In this document: one piece after another, positions 37,116 through 39,781 of the stretch
How the letters are laid out: every line of letters starts with the position of its first letter
Numbering within the stretch: the stretch's first letter is position 1
Origin: a virus
Strand: one strand, 5' to 3'
Length of the DNA stretch: 39,781 nucleotides
Virus record (IMG/VR): IMGVR_UViG_3300042991_000617
Coordinates: 1-39,781 of that record
The notes under the pieces: model-generated
The model's database searches: none
Seen by the model: the letters and a program-made list of their open reading frames with translations, nothing else
What the model was told of the DNA's origin: nothing
Translations under genes and position numbers: made by a program

Positions 37116-39781
37116 TGGCGAAACCCGGCCTCGTAAAACAGATCGTGGATATCCCTTTGGCCGGAGGCATCGATCAGAAGACGACCGAGCAGCTCGTGGA
37201 CTCCCCGTCTCTGATGACGCTCTCGAACCTGGAGATCAAGAAGACGGGTCAGATCCAGAAGCGCAACGGGTACAGCTCGATCGCCATTACTGGCCTGGAC
37301 ACCACGGGTGTCTACCCCAACTCGATCTTCGATCACCACGGCCAACTGACCGCGCTTACGAAGAGCGGGCCTTATGCCCTCGACCGAACGACTTGGAGAC
37401 AAAAGAACACGAGCGGTCCGATCCCTTGCGAGGTGACAACAGTTGGAGCCTACAAGCAAGACGAAAACATCCAGTACGTGGACATTGCCTGCCTCACCAA
37501 CGCTTCTGGGGAGACCCTGATCGCTACTATTTGGGTAACGTCAAACACAGCTAATACTTGGGTATCGATCAAGAACGCAGCAACTGGAGAGAACACTCTT
37601 GATCCGGTTATCATTCCAGGGCTCGGGAGTTTTCCGACGATCGCCGCCGTGAGCGACCGATACTTCCTGGCCTTTGGTACGAATACCATTACAGACGTTT
37701 ACTGCTCAGTGATCGACTGCAATGGGCCACCATACATTGTCGGTGCAGCTGTAGCTCTAGGTGTCGGACCATGCGACGGTTTTGAGACTCACTCTATTTC
37801 TTCGAGCGCGTTCTGCAATCTGATCGTTACCACTCAAGCAACATTCACAACTCACGTTCACCGAATCAGTGACGCAGGAGTAGTGACCAACTCGCTTGGT
37901 CCATTCGGCGGGATTCGAGGTTCTGAGTTTGGCAGAACCGTCTTCCACAACACGACGCTCAATAGGGTAATGTTTGGGGTCGCGAATGCCTCTGGAGCGC
38001 CGGGCGTTCCACTGGTTCATACGTTTTACTGTGACGACGCTTACGCGGCGGCCAGTGCTGGGACATATATTTACTCAGCCGACCGCACAGCCTTTGCTGG
38101 AGCTTCATATATCGGAGCCCCTTGCATAACTATCTGCCAGAACTCGGCGGCTGGGTCCATGATGCTGTTTTCCTCCATGGGCCGGACTATCCCTACGAAT
38201 CGCATGATTCAATGGAGTGGCCTCGATCCTGTCGGTGCTCCAGTCGGCACTCAAGGTATTCAGTACCATTGGATGCTAAACTCGAAAGCGTTCCAGGGGA
38301 TTGAAAACACCCCTTGCGTCTCGATCATTACTCTTGATGAGTTCAATACTCCAGTCTGCCTTCTTGTTTCAACATTTGAGTACGTAATAGGAGCTGTCAC
38401 GACTGCGGCACTTAAGCCGTTTGCCAGGGTGCTCCAGGATTCGATTGACACCGGTTGGCCAACGTCTACAGCGTTTAGAGGAAACGGACGCTCCGTTGCT
38501 CCAATCAGCTCAAACCGCTTTGTCTCGTCCTTCGTGCAAGTGTTACTGGATGGATATAAGCCGACTCCACTCGCCATCGCGGATTGGACTACTCAAAAAA
38601 CAGCAATATCACTTGCAACCATTGATCTCAATGTTGATCCGTTGTCTACGGCGGGCTTGTCCGATCTATCCGTGTTCTCAGGCGGCGTCTGCTCCTGTTA
38701 CGACGGCGAGTATCTTGCCGAGGTCATACCGCACACTGCTCCCCGCATAAGTACTATATTAGAGGTTGATACATTTGGACCTTTGCCTGCGGGCTACTTT
38801 GAGAATAGAACATTCAAATATGTAGCTATCTGGTCATACAATGATGCAGACGGTAATGTTCACAGAAGCAATCCATCCTCGATGGGGTCGATAGTCATCA
38901 ATGCTCCACTACTTAACTACTGTTCTTCCATAGAGCTTACGTTAGATCTCCCCCCTCCTTCGGCCATCAACGGCGGGTCGAACAGGAGATTGCTTTGTGA
39001 GATATATCGAACGCCAGGGAGCGGGGACATCTTTTATCAGGTAGCAGTTATTCAACCAAATCCAATGGCTGCTCCAGCAGAGTCCGAAATATTCTATTCC
39101 GATACATTGTATGACATACCTGCTCCAAATCCCTTAACACTCCGTCCCCTTCTCTATACGACCGGCGGAATACTCGGGAACCTCTGCCCTCCATCCTTCA
39201 TCGACCTTGAGAACTGCAACAACCGCCTCTGGGGCATATCAGGAGAAGACCAGACTGAGGTCTGGTATTCGAAGCTTAACCAGAAGGGTCTCGGTCCTGA
39301 GTTCAACGGAAACCTGACGATCAGAGTGCCTTCTGGGACTGATCGGCTGACAGCCCTCGCTGCAATGGACGACAAGCTGATCGCGTTCTCCAGAAGCAAG
39401 ATCTTCTACATCGCCGGAGACGGACCCAACAACACGGGGCAGGGTGGGGACTTTCTCGGTCCAGTGCTCATCTCTTCGGACGTTGGCTGCCAGAACCGGA
39501 ACTCCGTGGTGTCAGGACCATTTGGGGTCACGTTCCTTTCGGACAAGGGCATCTACCTGCTCGACCGTGGTCTGAACGTTCAGTACATCGGTGCCCCGGT
39601 CGAGACGGAGACGACCACGTTCTTCTCTGCGGCGGGAGGTACTCTTACTTCCAGCGTGCTCGTGGAGAACGCCAACCAGGTTCGGTTCTCTTACGGGGAT
39701 TCGCTCTCTCCAAAGACTCTGGTCTACGATTTCTTCCACGAGGCTTGGTACGTCTGGTTCGAAAACGGTCCCGCCATCGAC
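37115..39781 (+). CDS. Tail nozzle-like structural protein, N-terminal part (continues at base 1)
   Basis: The ATG overlaps the previous stop (TGATG). I read through the frame without a stop to the end, 809 codons before the overlap, and it continues in frame at base 1 to 738. The whole is about 1054 aa. The N-terminus (PLAGGIDQKTTEQLVDSP) and NLEIKKTGQIQKRNGY are typical starts of this kind of nozzle or hub protein. Later NNRLWGISGEDQTEVWYSK and SKIFYIAGDGPN give repeated beta-propeller-like blades. It likely closes the tail tip and carries the spikes. Confidence 0.8.
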   Translation, partial: MAKPGLVKQIVDIPLAGGIDQKTTEQLVDSPSLMTLSNLEIKKTGQIQKRNGYSSIAITGLDTTGVYPNSIFDHHGQLTALTKSGPYALDRTTWRQKNTSGPIPCEVTTVGAYKQDENIQYVDIACLTNASGETLIATIWVTSNTANTWVSIKNAATGENTLDPVIIPGLGSFPTIAAVSDRYFLAFGTNTITDVYCSVIDCNGPPYIVGAAVALGVGPCDGFETHSISSSAFCNLIVTTQATFTTHVHRISDAGVVTNSLGPFGGIRGSEFGRTVFHNTTLNRVMFGVANASGAPGVPLVHTFYCDDAYAAASAGTYIYSADRTAFAGASYIGAPCITICQNSAAGSMMLFSSMGRTIPTNRMIQWSGLDPVGAPVGTQGIQYHWMLNSKAFQGIENTPCVSIITLDEFNTPVCLLVSTFEYVIGAVTTAALKPFARVLQDSIDTGWPTSTAFRGNGRSVAPISSNRFVSSFVQVLLDGYKPTPLAIADWTTQKTAISLATIDLNVDPLSTAGLSDLSVFSGGVCSCYDGEYLAEVIPHTAPRISTILEVDTFGPLPAGYFENRTFKYVAIWSYNDADGNVHRSNPSSMGSIVINAPLLNYCSSIELTLDLPPPSAINGGSNRRLLCEIYRTPGSGDIFYQVAVIQPNPMAAPAESEIFYSDTLYDIPAPNPLTLRPLLYTTGGILGNLCPPSFIDLENCNNRLWGISGEDQTEVWYSKLNQKGLGPEFNGNLTIRVPSGTDRLTALAAMDDKLIAFSRSKIFYIAGDGPNNTGQGGDFLGPVLISSDVGCQNRNSVVSGPFGVTFLSDKGIYLLDRGLNVQYIGAPVETETTTFFSAAGGTLTSSVLVENANQVRFSYGDSLSPKTLVYDFFHEAWYVWFENGPAID
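39542..39781. repeat. Right copy of the contig-end overlap
   Basis: This is the 240-base overlap with the left end, differing at four positions. See the left copy for the interpretation as one circular genome. Confidence 0.9.

Overview
This window is a complete, circularly permuted genome of a tailed phage with podovirus-type (short-tailed) virion genes. The last 240 bases repeat the first 240 with four mismatches, so the circle is about 39,541 bp and one large tail gene is split across the ends. It has strong AAAGGAGG-type ribosome binding sites, very tight gene packing (ATGA, GTGA and TGATG overlaps) and a GC-rich late region. I see no tRNA, rRNA, CRISPR array, integrase, RNA polymerase or DNA polymerase. 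The bacterial host cannot be named from the sequence.

Layout. (1) Late plus strand, 27,973 to the end and on through the junction to 14,153: a TerS-like protein, a GNAT-type acetyltransferase, TerL, a 57-aa overlap gene, portal, scaffold, major capsid protein, three small virion proteins, head-tail adaptor, a 105-aa protein, the 1054-aa tail nozzle-like protein split by the ends, three large ejection (internal virion) proteins, a 137-aa protein, two paralogous beta-helix spikes, a long repetitive fibre, and a holin/small membrane protein/lipoprotein lysis cassette. (2) 14,113-15,033: a minus-strand gene with caspase-like (clan CD / CHAT-like) His-Gly and Cys motifs lies antisense inside the late operon, followed by two small plus-strand ORFs. 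(3) Minus strand, 19,546 down to 15,056: Cas4/RecB-like nuclease, coiled-coil and small proteins, a zinc-motif protein that may bind ssDNA, DUF3310-like protein, a secreted SleB-like endolysin, and a chain of overlapping soluble and single-membrane-helix micro-proteins. (4) Plus strand, 19,668-23,802: HTH regulator with an inverted repeat upstream, a TOPRIM primase-helicase fusion, a strong origin candidate with TGTACA iterons, two unknown small proteins and a RuvC-like resolvase. (5) Minus strand, 27,079 down to 23,794: 14 small accessory genes, one with a Lar-like anti-restriction signature. They are separated by hairpins and repeats, and many carry a shared purine-rich leader. (6) 27,080-27,972: about 0.9 kb without a convincing gene, full of direct repeats, hairpins and a purine tract, ending in a good sigma70-like promoter before the packaging genes.

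How it works together (inference). The HTH protein probably acts on the divergent control region. The primase-helicase starts replication at the adjacent iteron origin but relies on host DNA polymerase. The Cas4-like nuclease, its zinc-motif neighbour and RuvC handle recombination and branched DNA before packaging. The late operon then builds the virion. Lysis uses late holin-type proteins together with an endolysin encoded on the opposite strand. The most unusual elements are the antisense caspase-like protein, the iteron origin and the repeated leader/hairpin architecture of the small accessory genes.
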